This document shows positions 18,870 through 30,023 of a stretch of 64,000 nucleotides of DNA, piece by piece. Under the pieces are notes generated by a model that worked only from the letters and a program-made list of their open reading frames with translations, was not told where the DNA came from and searched no databases. Source of the DNA: Neisseria gonorrhoeae (GTDB lineage Bacteria; Pseudomonadota; Gammaproteobacteria; Burkholderiales; Neisseriaceae); assembly GCF_003315235.1 (NCBI RefSeq), contig NZ_QNRU01000009.1, positions 1-64,000 on the forward strand, given 5' to 3'. A program made the position numbers and the translations under genes. Every line of letters starts with the position of its first letter. Position 1 is the stretch's first letter.

Positions 18870-19175
18870 TTATTCCTGCCCCAAGCGGGATAGTGCCTTT
18901 TGGCAGGCGTTGTCCATATCGGTTATTTTACGCGCAAAATCGCCGATTGCCAAATCGCCGCCGTTCAGGGAGGTTTTCAATAGGTCGTGGACGACGTTGA
19001 GCGCGGCCATAATGACGATTTTTTCGCTGTCCGCGACGCGGCCGCCTTCGCGGATGGCTTCGGCTTTGCCGTTGAGCATTCCGACTGCCTGCAACAGTGT
19101 GTCTTTTTCTTCTGCCGGCGTGTTGACGGTCAGCCGGGCGTGCATGACTTCGATGTAGACTTGTTCGATGTTCAT
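18870..19175 (-). CDS. zapA: Cell division protein ZapA
   Basis: A 101-residue FtsZ-ring stabiliser. The N-terminal half (IEQVYIEVMHARLTVNTPAEEKD) is the ZapA beta domain and the C-terminal half is a helix for tetramer formation. It follows the zapB-like gene by 10 bases on the minus strand, and the 6S RNA gene follows it. Confidence 0.9.
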   Translation of the reverse strand: MNIEQVYIEVMHARLTVNTPAEEKDTLLQAVGMLNGKAEAIREGGRVADSEKIVIMAALNVVHDLLKTSLNGGDLAIGDFARKITDMDNACQKALSRLGQE

Positions 19176-19185
19176 CCTTTAATCC

Positions 19186-19515
19186 TTATTGCTGCGTTTC
19201 CTGCCGTTGGGGGAGGCGCGCTGCCAGTGCGCTGATTTTCTCCCTGCTCTGTTCGAGCAGGGCGCGGTATCGTGCATTTTCTTCCGTCAGGCTGTCGATT
19301 TTGTTTTGCAGGTCTTCTTTGAGTTTGCCGACTTGGACGAGCAGGGCTTCGCTGAGTTCGTCGACGGCGGTCTCGTGTTCGAGTTTTTGCCGCTCGTGCG
19401 CCCGTTCGAGTTCGGCGACGGTTTCTTTGAGGCGGCGGTTTTCGCTGACGAGGGTTTCGAATTTTTGTACCAACGTATAAACGCTGCTTTCGAGTTTTTC
19501 GATATTTTGTTTCAT
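19186..19515 (-). CDS. Small coiled-coil protein, ZapB-like / TIGR02449 type
   Basis: A 109-residue protein that is a coiled coil over almost its whole length (heptads through KLESSVYTLVQKFETLV and EELNKI-like leucine positions to about residue 95). Such genes sit next to zapA in many betaproteobacteria and probably act in division-ring bundling. The ATG at MKQNIEKLESS follows AGGTAAGG; the longer frame begins inside an uptake sequence and is not used. It is the first gene of the pair with zapA. Confidence 0.8.
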   Translation of the reverse strand: MKQNIEKLESSVYTLVQKFETLVSENRRLKETVAELERAHERQKLEHETAVDELSEALLVQVGKLKEDLQNKIDSLTEENARYRALLEQSREKISALAARLPQRQETQQ

Positions 19516-19531
19516 GACCTTACCTGTCTGT

Positions 19532-19558
19532 ATGCCGTCTGGGGGTTCAGACGGCATC
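19532..19558 (-). terminator. Imperfect uptake-sequence hairpin
   Basis: ATGCCGTCTG and TTCAGACGGCAT face each other over a GGGG loop, just after the gpsA stop codon on the minus strand. Confidence 0.6.
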
Positions 19559-19568
19559 TGTTTGTTGT

Positions 19569-20558
19569 TTATTCGAAACGCGCGCTGCGTTCCATCAGCC
19601 TTTCGACGACCTGCTGAGGGGTCATTTCTTTGCGGATGAGTTGCAGCAGGGTTTGGGTAATCGGCATATCGATTTGGTATTTGCAGGCGGTATTGAAGAC
19701 TTCTTCTATGGTGCTGACCCCTTCGGAAACGTGCCCGATTTCGACCAGCACCTGATGCAGTTCCTTGCCTTCTGCCAAACCCAAGCCGACGCGGCGGTTG
19801 CGCGAAAGTGCACCGGTACAGGTCAAGATGAGATCGCCGATGCCGGCAAGCCCCATCATGGTTTTGGGCTGCGCGCCCATTGCGGAGGCAAGGCGGGTGA
19901 TTTCGGCCAGTCCGCGCGTAACCAGTGCGGCACGGGCGTTGAGTCCGTATTCGAGTCCGTCGGAGAGTCCGGTAGCGATTGCCATGACGTTTTTGACTGA
20001 ACCGCCTACTGCCACGCCGATAACGTCGGTACTGCCGTAAAGCCTCATGACGGTCGTGTTGAGCTGCGGTACGAGTTCTTCAATCCACTCTTGGTTTTCG
20101 GAGGCGAGGACGACGGCGCAGGGCAGTTGTTTGGCGAGTTCCTGTGCAAAACTCGGACCGGAAAGTACGCCGATTTTCTTATTGTCGGGCAATACTTCTT
20201 TCAAGACTTGGAAGGTCAGCAGCCCTGTATCCTGCTCGAAGCCTTTGCAGGCGGCGAGGACGGGGAGGTGTCCCGCGCCGTACTGTTTGAGCAGCTCTGC
20301 GCTGCTTCTCAATCCGGCAACGGAGGTTACGATAAGGACAAGTCCGCTGTCTTTGAGCGCCTCTGCCAAATCCGCACACACTTCCAAGGTTTCGGGAAAG
20401 GAAAAGCCGGGCAGTCCGCGTTTGTTTTCACGCGCTTCCTGCATTTGGCGGACTTGGTCTGCGTTGCGCGTCCACAGGGATACGCGGTTGCCGTGTTGGG
20501 AAAAATGCAGGGCGAGCGCCGTACCCCACGAACCTGCGCCGATAACGGTAATTTTCAT
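19569..20558 (-). CDS. gpsA: Glycerol-3-phosphate dehydrogenase (NAD(P)+)
   Basis: Cytoplasmic enzyme of 329 residues that makes sn-glycerol-3-phosphate for phospholipids. The NAD-binding GAGSWGTALA is at residues 7-16 and the catalytic lysine is in GSVKNVMAIATG. Family block GLAGIGDLILTCTG is intact. It is upstream of the zapB-like gene on the same strand with an uptake-sequence hairpin between. Confidence 0.96.
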   Translation of the reverse strand: MKITVIGAGSWGTALALHFSQHGNRVSLWTRNADQVRQMQEARENKRGLPGFSFPETLEVCADLAEALKDSGLVLIVTSVAGLRSSAELLKQYGAGHLPVLAACKGFEQDTGLLTFQVLKEVLPDNKKIGVLSGPSFAQELAKQLPCAVVLASENQEWIEELVPQLNTTVMRLYGSTDVIGVAVGGSVKNVMAIATGLSDGLEYGLNARAALVTRGLAEITRLASAMGAQPKTMMGLAGIGDLILTCTGALSRNRRVGLGLAEGKELHQVLVEIGHVSEGVSTIEEVFNTACKYQIDMPITQTLLQLIRKEMTPQQVVERLMERSARFE

Positions 20559-20629
20559 TGGTCGTCTTTCAACATATCACTGCCGTTCACTTTAAAACAA
20601 TCGGTGTTTCTCTGCAAGTGCGGTCAGGT

Positions 20630-20662
20630 AAATGCCGTCTGAAAGGCGTTCAGACGGCATTT
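20630..20662 (-). terminator. Uptake-sequence hairpin after ppc
   Basis: AAATGCCGTCTGAAAGG and TTCAGACGGCATTT form a perfect inverted repeat downstream of the ppc stop codon on the minus strand. Confidence 0.78.
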
Positions 20663-20680
20663 TACCCCGATGCGGCACTA

Positions 20681-23455
<2,775 letters not shown>

Positions 23456-23548
23456 TTAACCACTCATGTCCCGAAATGCCGTCTGAAGTTGAACGCCGCC
23501 CGACGGCGGCGTTACAATCGCCCGCAACTGTTTTTTCCGAACATCATC

Positions 23549-24319
23549 ATGACCGCGACCGAACACGACAACGACGACGCACTCCTGCTGCGGTACAGCC
23601 GCCACATCCTCTTGGACGAAATCGGCATCGAAGGGCAGCAGAAACTTTCCGCCGCGCATATTTTGGTCGTCGGCTGCGGCGGATTGGGCGCCGCCGCCCT
23701 GCCCTATCTCGCCGCCTCGGGCGTCGGCACGCTGACCATAGCCGATTCCGACACGGTCGAGCTGCACAACCTGCAACGCCAAGTCGCATTTGACGAGGGC
23801 GATGTCGGCAAGCCTAAAGCCGAAACCTTGGCAGGCCGCCTGAAACGCATCAACCATACTGTCGATGTCCGCGCCGTCAACGAAAAACTCGACGGCTGCC
23901 GCCTGACCGGTTTGGTTCAAACCGCCGACATCGTTTTAGACTGCTGCGACAACTACGCCACGCGGCAGGCGGTCAACCGTGCCTGCGTGCAAACGAAAAC
24001 ACCGCTGGTTTCAGGGGCGGCGGTACGTTTTGAAGGACAGCTTGCCGCATACCGTCCCGACTTGCCCGACTCGCCGTGTTACGCCTGCCTGTTCGACGGC
24101 GGATCGGCTTCAGACGGCATCTGTTCCCTCTTCGGCGTGCTCTCGCCGCTGGTCGGCATCGTCGGCTGCACACAGGCGGCGGAGGCTCTGAAAATCCTGC
24201 TGGAAGCGGGCGAACCGTCGCACGGCAGGCTGGCGGTTTACCGTGCCTTGGAAGGGGGCTGGCAATATTTCGACCTGCCGCGCAACCCCGAATGCCCGGT
24301 TTGCGGCGCGGCACGGTAA
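23549..24319 (+). CDS. ThiF/MoeB/HesA family adenylyltransferase
   Basis: A 256-residue E1-like enzyme that adenylates the C-terminal glycine of a ubiquitin-like sulfur carrier. The ATP site is VVGCGGLGAAALPYLAASGVG (broken as usual by the glycine loop near residue 40), and a zinc site is formed by CYACLF and CPVCGAAR. The start is the ATG reading MTATEHDND; the longer frame is antisense to ppc. ThiS, with its Gly-Gly end, is in this window and has no other E1 nearby, so action on ThiS is likely, though MoaD is an alternative. An uptake sequence is read as ASDGIC within the gene. Confidence 0.88.
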   Translation: MTATEHDNDDALLLRYSRHILLDEIGIEGQQKLSAAHILVVGCGGLGAAALPYLAASGVGTLTIADSDTVELHNLQRQVAFDEGDVGKPKAETLAGRLKRINHTVDVRAVNEKLDGCRLTGLVQTADIVLDCCDNYATRQAVNRACVQTKTPLVSGAAVRFEGQLAAYRPDLPDSPCYACLFDGGSASDGICSLFGVLSPLVGIVGCTQAAEALKILLEAGEPSHGRLAVYRALEGGWQYFDLPRNPECPVCGAAR

Positions 24320-24395
24320 AACCCTGCCGCCGTTTCAGACGGCATCCGAACGGATGCGGCGGAACGGTTTTAAAAATTTAAAAATTTACATTTCT

Positions 24396-24423
24396 TTGCA
24401 AAAAAATAAACTTACCTTATAAT
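24396..24423 (+). promoter_or_regulatory. Promoter of the candidate small RNA
   Basis: TTGCAA and TATAAT boxes 16 bases apart in an AT-rich stretch. No coding start follows within a plausible distance; a terminator follows about 70 bases on. Confidence 0.65.
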
Positions 24424-24429
24424 TGCAGT

Positions 24430-24528
24430 TGTTTTAGCAATGTCTGTTTCGCAGACTCATTGAGTAAGACGTTTTCCCCGTAATGTGTTTGGCCGTCTGT
24501 CCCCTTTGGGTTCGGACGGCTTTTTTTG
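24430..24528 (+). ncRNA. Candidate small RNA, about 100 nt
   Basis: A consensus promoter is followed by a perfect small hairpin (GTCTG-TTTCG-CAGAC), a single-stranded pyrimidine-rich part (GTTTTCCCCG) and an intrinsic terminator GCCGTCTG...CGGACGGC with seven T residues. The region has no open frame of note and lies between thiF and slyX, which are convergent. This is the layout of an Hfq-type sRNA. I do not recognise it as a named neisserial sRNA. Start is estimated from the -10 box. Confidence 0.6.
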
Positions 24529-24718
24529 GCTGTGTTTGAATACCCGGTTGGTTTTATCTGTTTGCAGCGGGGGAAGCCGCTCATCGCCGTTCGGACAAGA
24601 ACCGGTTTCATCGGATAAAAGGCATTTTGTCCGACTGATTAAGGTTACATCTTAGGGTTGCACCGGCGGAATATTCAAACACAGCCTTTATTTAAGGAAA
24701 TCCGGATACGGCGGCGCA

Positions 24719-24943
24719 TCAATAATGCGGCGGAATCTCGTCGCGCAGGGAATACGGCTCTTGCGCGTCGGGATTCCTGTCCTGCATTTTTTGATACAGC
24801 AGCCTCAACTGAGCCTGCTGCAAATCCAACGTCTGCCGCAATTCCGCCACCATCGCGTTCAGACCGGAGATTACGTCCTCCTGAAGCGCGGTTTGGATTT
24901 CCAGTTCGACAATACGGCGTTCCAACTCTTGAACCGCGTCCAT
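24719..24943 (-). CDS. slyX: SlyX family protein
   Basis: A 74-residue coiled-coil protein with the SlyX pattern: LERRIVELEIQTALQEDVI then LRQTLDLQQAQLRLLYQK and a C-terminal RDEIPPHY that is almost invariant in the family. Function is unknown. Its ATG directly follows the stop of the antiporter gene, so the two are co-transcribed. Confidence 0.9.
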   Translation of the reverse strand: MDAVQELERRIVELEIQTALQEDVISGLNAMVAELRQTLDLQQAQLRLLYQKMQDRNPDAQEPYSLRDEIPPHY

Positions 24944-26332
24944 TTACAGCACCATCGCGGCAATCCAGCCGGCAATCAGAAGCGGGATGTTGTAGTGGAT
25001 GAAGGTCGGGATGACGGAATCGCGGATATGGTCGTGCCGCCCGTCGGCGTTCAGCCCCATCGTCGGGCCCAGCGTGGAATCGGACGCGGGCGAACCGGCA
25101 TCGCCCAACGCCCCCGCCGTGCCGACAATGGCGGCGGTGGCAAGCGGCGAAAAGCCCAAACCGGTACACAGCGGCACATAAATCGCGGCAATAATCGGCA
25201 AAGTGGAAAAGGACGAACCGATGCCCATCGTTACCAAAAGCCCCACCACCAGCATCGCCAACGCCGCCATACCTTTGCTGTTGCCGAATATCGCCATACT
25301 GCTTTCCACCAGCGGCTGAATATGCCCGGTCGCATTCATCACGGCGGCAAAACCCTGCGCGGCAATCATAATGAAGCCGACCATCGCCATCATCTTGATG
25401 CCTTCGCCGAATACGTCGTTTGCCTTGTCGCGGTTAATGACCCCCAACATCATAAATACGGCGAAACCGAGCATCGCGCCCAACACCAGCGAATCTTCAT
25501 ACATCAACTGTATGGCAAAGCATACGGCGATGGCGGCGGCGGCAACCAGGCTGCGGTAGGCGGACGGCTGCGGACGGTTTGCCGCATCGGCGTTGCCCGC
25601 CGTATCGGCATTGTTGCTTTGGTACAGTCGCGGTTTGCGGTAGTGGACAAACGCCAGCAGGAGTCCGGCCAGCATTCCCAATGCGGGAATCGCCATTGCC
25701 GCCATCACGTTGATGTTTTTCACATCAAGCTGCGGCGCGGCGGAATGGATGTTGCCCAACAGGATTTCGTTCAAAAAAATCGCGCCGAAGCCGTAAGGCA
25801 GGAACATATAAGTCGTAACCAGCCCGAAAGTGATGACGCACGCAATCAGGCGGCGGTCGATTTTCAGGCGGTTAAACACCAAAAGCAGCGGCGGAACAAT
25901 CATCGGGATAAAGGCGATGTGGATGGGTATGACGTTCTGACTCATAATGCCCATCACAAGGATGATGGAAAGCAGCAGCCATTTGACCGCGCCCTCGCCC
26001 GAACGCACGCTGTCGGGCATACCGCCCCGGTTCAGCTTGCGGACGACCGCGCCGGCAAGCTGCTGCGGCAGGCCGGAATGGGTAATCGCCATCGCAAACG
26101 CACCAAGCATCGCATAAGAAAGCGCAATCTTCGCGCCGCCTTCCAAACCTTTGTTGAACACGGGGATAATCCCCGCCTGACTGACCTGTCCCGCCGCATC
26201 GGCAATGTTTTGCAGCGGCATACCCGCCACCGCGCCGCCGACAAACGCGCCGACCGTCAGGCTCAATACCACGTGCACGCGCGACAGCGACAGCACCAGC
26301 ATAACGATTACGGCAACTACGACTGCATTCAT
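24944..26332 (-). CDS. Na+/H+ antiporter family membrane protein (NhaC-like)
   Basis: A 462-residue inner-membrane protein with about 11-12 hydrophobic segments. It has the family blocks GIIPVFNKGLEGG, MGIMSQNVIPIHIAFIPMI and GDAGSPASDSTLGPTMGLNADGRHDH. It fits the Na+/H+ antiporter superfamily (NhaC branch); some members with this ending move amino acids, so the ion or substrate is not certain. It is upstream of slyX with no gap. Confidence 0.8.
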   Translation of the reverse strand: MNAVVVAVIVMLVLSLSRVHVVLSLTVGAFVGGAVAGMPLQNIADAAGQVSQAGIIPVFNKGLEGGAKIALSYAMLGAFAMAITHSGLPQQLAGAVVRKLNRGGMPDSVRSGEGAVKWLLLSIILVMGIMSQNVIPIHIAFIPMIVPPLLLVFNRLKIDRRLIACVITFGLVTTYMFLPYGFGAIFLNEILLGNIHSAAPQLDVKNINVMAAMAIPALGMLAGLLLAFVHYRKPRLYQSNNADTAGNADAANRPQPSAYRSLVAAAAIAVCFAIQLMYEDSLVLGAMLGFAVFMMLGVINRDKANDVFGEGIKMMAMVGFIMIAAQGFAAVMNATGHIQPLVESSMAIFGNSKGMAALAMLVVGLLVTMGIGSSFSTLPIIAAIYVPLCTGLGFSPLATAAIVGTAGALGDAGSPASDSTLGPTMGLNADGRHDHIRDSVIPTFIHYNIPLLIAGWIAAMVL

Positions 26333-26417
26333 TGTTTATCGCTCCAAACCTATAAATGTTTACATATCAAAACACATCATAACCCAATAACGGAAAATCC
26401 GCCAATTTTGCAAACAA

Positions 26418-27239
26418 TTATTTCAAATGCTTCATATACTTCCCCAGCGTAACCCTGTCCAAACCGGCCAAATCCGGCAGGATTTCCACTCCCGAAAAAC
26501 CATTCTCCGCCAACACGCCGCGCACCGCCGCGCCCTGATCGAAACCGTGTTCCAACAACAAAAAACCGCCTTCCGCCAAACGGTCGGGCGCGCCTTGCGC
26601 CAAGGTGCGGATGCAGCTTAGGCCGTCTGAAAAGTCGGTCAGCGCGATTTGCGGCTCAAACCGCAAATCGCCTTGCGACAAATGTTTATCGCCGTTTTCG
26701 ATATAGGGCGGGTTGGACACGATGATGTCCCATTGCCTTTCAGACGGCATATCGGTGTCGAACCACGAACCGTGTGCAAATTCGACCCGCGCGCCCAAAT
26801 CCGCCGCATTTTTCCGCGCCGTTTCAAGGGCGGGCGTGCTGATGTCGGATGCGCGCACAAACGCATCGGGGCGTTCGAGCGCGACGGTTACGGCAACTGC
26901 GCCGCTGCCCGTCCCCAAATCCCACACGCGCCCGTTTTCGGGCAGGCGCGCCAATACGGCTTCGACCAAGTGTTCGGTTTCGGGGCGTGGAATCAGCACG
27001 TTCGGGTTGACTGTAAAGCGTCTGCCATAAAATTCGCGCACACCTAAAATATAGGCAACCGGCTCGCCGTTCAGACGGCGTTGCGCCAGCCTGTCCGCCC
27101 GCTGTCGGATTTCGTCCGGCATTTCTTCCCCGCCCCGCGTCAACAACTGCACGCGCGTATATTCCGAAACATATTGCAGCAGCATCCTTGCTTCAATTTT
27201 AGGCAGTTTTGACAAGCCCAACCATTCGTCAAACGTCAT
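26418..27239 (-). CDS. prmC: Release factor glutamine methyltransferase PrmC (HemK)
   Basis: Methylates the glutamine of the GGQ motif in RF1 and RF2. It has 273 residues. The SAM-binding motif is VWDLGTGSGAVAVTVAL and the catalytic NPPY is in IIVSNPPYIENG; the substrate-contact block IPRPETEHLVE is intact. The ATG at MTFDEWLGL is used in preference to a longer frame. Two uptake sequences are read as protein, as MPSE and as FSDGLS. Confidence 0.94.
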   Translation of the reverse strand: MTFDEWLGLSKLPKIEARMLLQYVSEYTRVQLLTRGGEEMPDEIRQRADRLAQRRLNGEPVAYILGVREFYGRRFTVNPNVLIPRPETEHLVEAVLARLPENGRVWDLGTGSGAVAVTVALERPDAFVRASDISTPALETARKNAADLGARVEFAHGSWFDTDMPSERQWDIIVSNPPYIENGDKHLSQGDLRFEPQIALTDFSDGLSCIRTLAQGAPDRLAEGGFLLLEHGFDQGAAVRGVLAENGFSGVEILPDLAGLDRVTLGKYMKHLK

Positions 27240-27305
27240 TTTTCGTCCCGTCTGCCGCCGATGCGGCTTGAACATTTTTTCCGGCTTTGCGGCACGCTTG
27301 TTCAA

Positions 27306-27654
27306 AAAATATCATTTTGCATTGAAATTATATAATAAAGGAAAACACCTTATTGCCGTTTCAATACCGTAGGAATTTATCCGAATAACAGAAACGCTCC
27401 GCCGTCATCCCGCGAAAACGGTCATCCGGAAACATAAGGCTGAAGCGTTTTATCTGGAATGACGATTTGGAAGTTTCCCGAAATTCAAAAACAGGCAAAA
27501 CCGGACGAACTTGATTTCCGCACGCGCAAGAATAATAAAATAAATAAAACGATGAGATAGTTGATTTTTCCTTTGAATTTGCAATATTTTCGGCGGCTGA
27601 AAAAAATCCGCACCCGCCTTCAAATGCGGATACGGATTTTCTTGTCAAACAAAC
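27306..27654. other. Gap with degenerate dRS3-like sequence
   Basis: About 350 bases without a supported gene. It contains GTCATCCCGCGAAAACGGTCAT and GGAATGACG-like pieces, relics of repeats around dRS3, and a 3' hairpin (ATCCGCACC...GGATACGGATTTT) next to the binding-protein stop that may be a terminator. Confidence 0.45.
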
Positions 27655-28509
27655 TTATTCGGCCAACAATGCTTCCGGTTTGACTTTCTCGCCATACACG
27701 GGCAAGAGGGTTTTTTCATAGGCGGCTTTCAGACGGCCGTCTTTTTTCATGGCGGCGATTTCGCCGTTGACCCAGTTCAGGAGGTCGGCGTTGCCTTTTT
27801 GAACGGCGGGGGCGATAAATTCGGCAGGACCGAGATTGCCGATGGCGACTTCAAAGTTCGGGTTTTCTTTCGCCCACGCCCACAGCAGGGCGTTGTCGTG
27901 CGCGAGTGCTACGCCGCGACCGTCTTTCAGCGCGTCGAAGGTTTCAGTGTTTTGGTCGAATTTCAACAGCTTGACTTCGGGATGGCTTTTGGTGAAGAAA
28001 GCGTCGGCGGTGGTGCCTTTGTTGACCAGCAGGGTTTGGTCTTTCAATTGCGCCATGTCGGTAATCGGTTTGTTTTTGGGGGAAACCACGCCCAACGCCA
28101 CTTTCATGTAAGGATCGGCGAAATCGACGGCTTCGGCGCGTTCGGGGGTTTGGGTAAAGTTGGCGAGGATGAGGTCGACTTTGCCGGAACGGACGTATTC
28201 GACGCGGTTTGCGGCCTCGGTCAGGACGAATTCGACTTTGTCGGGGCTGCCGAGCAGGTCTTTGGCCAGGTCTTTGGCGATTTCAACGTCAAAGCCTTGG
28301 TTTTTGCCGTTTGCGTCAACATAGCCGAACGGGGGTTTGTCGCCGAATACGCCGATGCGGATAACGCCTTTTTCTTTGATGGCGGCAACGGTTGCCGCAC
28401 CGCTGCTTTGTGAAGATTGGGCATCGCCGGAGCCGCCCCCGCAGGCGGTCAGACCGACGGCGATGGCGGCGGAAGCCAAAAGGGCTTTGAGTTTGGCGTT
28501 CAATTTCAT
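27655..28509 (-). CDS. Polar amino acid ABC transporter, binding lipoprotein (cysteine type)
   Basis: A 284-residue periplasmic binding protein of the amino-acid family 3. The lipoprotein signal ends LTACGGGSG, with the lipidated Cys at 23. Domain blocks include GVIRIGVFGDKPPFGYVDANG, GFDVEIAKDLAKDLLG and DPYMKVALGVV. Order and position match, from memory, the gonococcal cysteine-binding protein Ngo2014, whose structure has L-cysteine bound; specificity here is thus inferred. It is last in a four-gene transporter unit on the minus strand, 112 bases after the ATPase with an uptake sequence between. Confidence 0.88.
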   Translation of the reverse strand: MKLNAKLKALLASAAIAVGLTACGGGSGDAQSSQSSGAATVAAIKEKGVIRIGVFGDKPPFGYVDANGKNQGFDVEIAKDLAKDLLGSPDKVEFVLTEAANRVEYVRSGKVDLILANFTQTPERAEAVDFADPYMKVALGVVSPKNKPITDMAQLKDQTLLVNKGTTADAFFTKSHPEVKLLKFDQNTETFDALKDGRGVALAHDNALLWAWAKENPNFEVAIGNLGPAEFIAPAVQKGNADLLNWVNGEIAAMKKDGRLKAAYEKTLLPVYGEKVKPEALLAE

Positions 28510-28621
28510 TGGAAATCTCCTTTTTGAATGTTTGCTTGGGATGTTTCAACACACAGGACGACACATAAAGCACTGCCCTATGAAATGCCGTCTGAAAAGG
28601 GTTCGGACGGTTTGCGGTAAA

Positions 28622-29353
28622 TCAGTAGTCCATACCTGCCAGAAATTGGCGGGCGCGTTCGCTTTTTGGTGCGGAAAAAAAGGTTTCGGGGTCGGACGAT
28701 TCGACGATGCCGCCTTTGTCCATAAAGACGATGCGGTCGGCAACTTTGCGTGCGAACCCCATTTCGTGGGTTACGATGAGCATACTCATCCCTTCGCGGG
28801 CGAGTTCCAAAACCACTTCCAAGACTTCGCGCACCATTTCGGGGTCAAGTGCGGCGGTGATTTCGTCCAGCAGGATGACTTCCGGATTCAGGCACAGGGC
28901 GCGGACAATGGCGATGCGCTGTTTCTGACCGCCGGAAAGTTCGCGCGGATAGGCGTTTTTGCGGTCTAGCAGTCCGACGCGTTCCAACAGTTTGCCGGCT
29001 TGCGCCTCTGCTTCGGCACGGTCGCGGTTTTGTACCTTTACCGGGCCTAAGAGGATGTTTTCGATGACGGTCATGTGGGCAAACAGTTCGTAGCTTTGAA
29101 AGACCATACCGACTTTTTGCCGGGCGGTTTGCCAGGAAACGTCTTTGCCGAATTCGCCGACACCGTCCATCACGATGCTGCCGCCTTGGTGCGGCTCCAA
29201 ACCGTTGACGCAGCGCAGGAGGGTGGATTTGCCGCAGCCGGACGGGCCCAGCAGTACGATGACTTCGCCTTTTTCCAAGTCCAAGTCTAAGGATTGGATG
29301 GCGGTTACGCTGCCGTATTGTTTGTGCAGCTTGCGGATGCTCAGTAAAGCCAT
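28622..29353 (-). CDS. Polar amino acid ABC transporter, ATP-binding protein
   Basis: A 243-residue ATPase of the GlnQ/HisP group. Walker A is GPSGCGKST, signature LSGGQKQR, Walker B VILLDEIT and the switch histidine is in VTHEMGFARKVADR. It serves the two permeases immediately upstream and the binding protein downstream. The ATG at MALLSIRKL is used; it starts one base after the permease stop, so it is translationally coupled. Substrate is set by the binding protein, probably cysteine. Confidence 0.92.
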   Translation of the reverse strand: MALLSIRKLHKQYGSVTAIQSLDLDLEKGEVIVLLGPSGCGKSTLLRCVNGLEPHQGGSIVMDGVGEFGKDVSWQTARQKVGMVFQSYELFAHMTVIENILLGPVKVQNRDRAEAEAQAGKLLERVGLLDRKNAYPRELSGGQKQRIAIVRALCLNPEVILLDEITAALDPEMVREVLEVVLELAREGMSMLIVTHEMGFARKVADRIVFMDKGGIVESSDPETFFSAPKSERARQFLAGMDY

Positions 29354-29354
29354 G

Positions 29355-30023
29355 TCAGTGTTCCCATTTTTGTTCAAGTTTTGCCGCCAGTAGAGATAGC
29401 GGCCAGCAACAGAAGAAATACAGCATAAAAATCAGGCCGTAAACCCAAAATGAAGCATTGGGCTGCGTCAGCAACGAGTTTTCAATAATTTGCTGCCCGA
29501 CTTTGACGACTTCGATCACGCCGATAAGCCAGGCGAGCGAGCTGGTTTTGATCATGCGCGTGAACAGGTTGACCGCGCCGGGCAATACGCGGCGGATGCT
29601 TTGCGGCAGCTCGATGCAGCGGAATACCTGCCCCCGGCTCAAGCCGAGCGCAAGACCCGATTCGACCTGGTGTTTTTCAATCGATTCCAGTGCGCCGCGC
29701 ACCAAGTCGCCCATTTCGGCAACGCCCCACAGGGAAAATACCCAGACGCAGACCCAAAATCCGCCGATATGGATGCCTGTCCAGACGGATAGGCCGAAAT
29801 ACAGGCCGAACAGCCACACCAAAATCGGCACGATTCGGATGGTTTCGAGATAAAACCGTCCGACAAAGCGGACAAGCCGGTTGCGCGAACGCAAAACCAA
29901 GCCGAACAGCGTGCCCAATACGCAAGAAGCCGCAACAGAGATTAAAGAAATTTGTGCCGTTAAGAGCAGGCCTTCGCCCAACCGTGCCGCATTTTTTCCT
30001 TCAAACAGCCATTCAAACGCCAT
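29355..30023 (-). CDS. Polar amino acid ABC transporter, permease
   Basis: A 222-residue inner-membrane permease of the HisM/GlnP type with about five hydrophobic segments. The ATPase contact (EAA) loop reads ESGLALGLSRGQVFRCIELPQSIRRVLPG. The ATG at MAFEWLFEG is taken; it overlaps the end of the next permease gene by 11 bases. It forms a heterodimer with that permease. Confidence 0.9.
   Translation of the reverse strand: MAFEWLFEGKNAARLGEGLLLTAQISLISVAASCVLGTLFGLVLRSRNRLVRFVGRFYLETIRIVPILVWLFGLYFGLSVWTGIHIGGFWVCVWVFSLWGVAEMGDLVRGALESIEKHQVESGLALGLSRGQVFRCIELPQSIRRVLPGAVNLFTRMIKTSSLAWLIGVIEVVKVGQQIIENSLLTQPNASFWVYGLIFMLYFFCCWPLSLLAAKLEQKWEH

Noticed and set aside
18575-18893. Short frames between zapA and rplM
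   Set aside because: The region is better explained as 6S RNA and its terminator.
24725-26452. A 575-codon plus-strand frame across the antiporter gene
   Set aside because: Antisense to slyX and the antiporter; composition rich in His/Arg/Gln typical of shadows of membrane proteins.
27361-27648. A 95-codon minus-strand frame downstream of prmC
   Set aside because: Covers degenerate repeat sequence; no coding signal and no start site.
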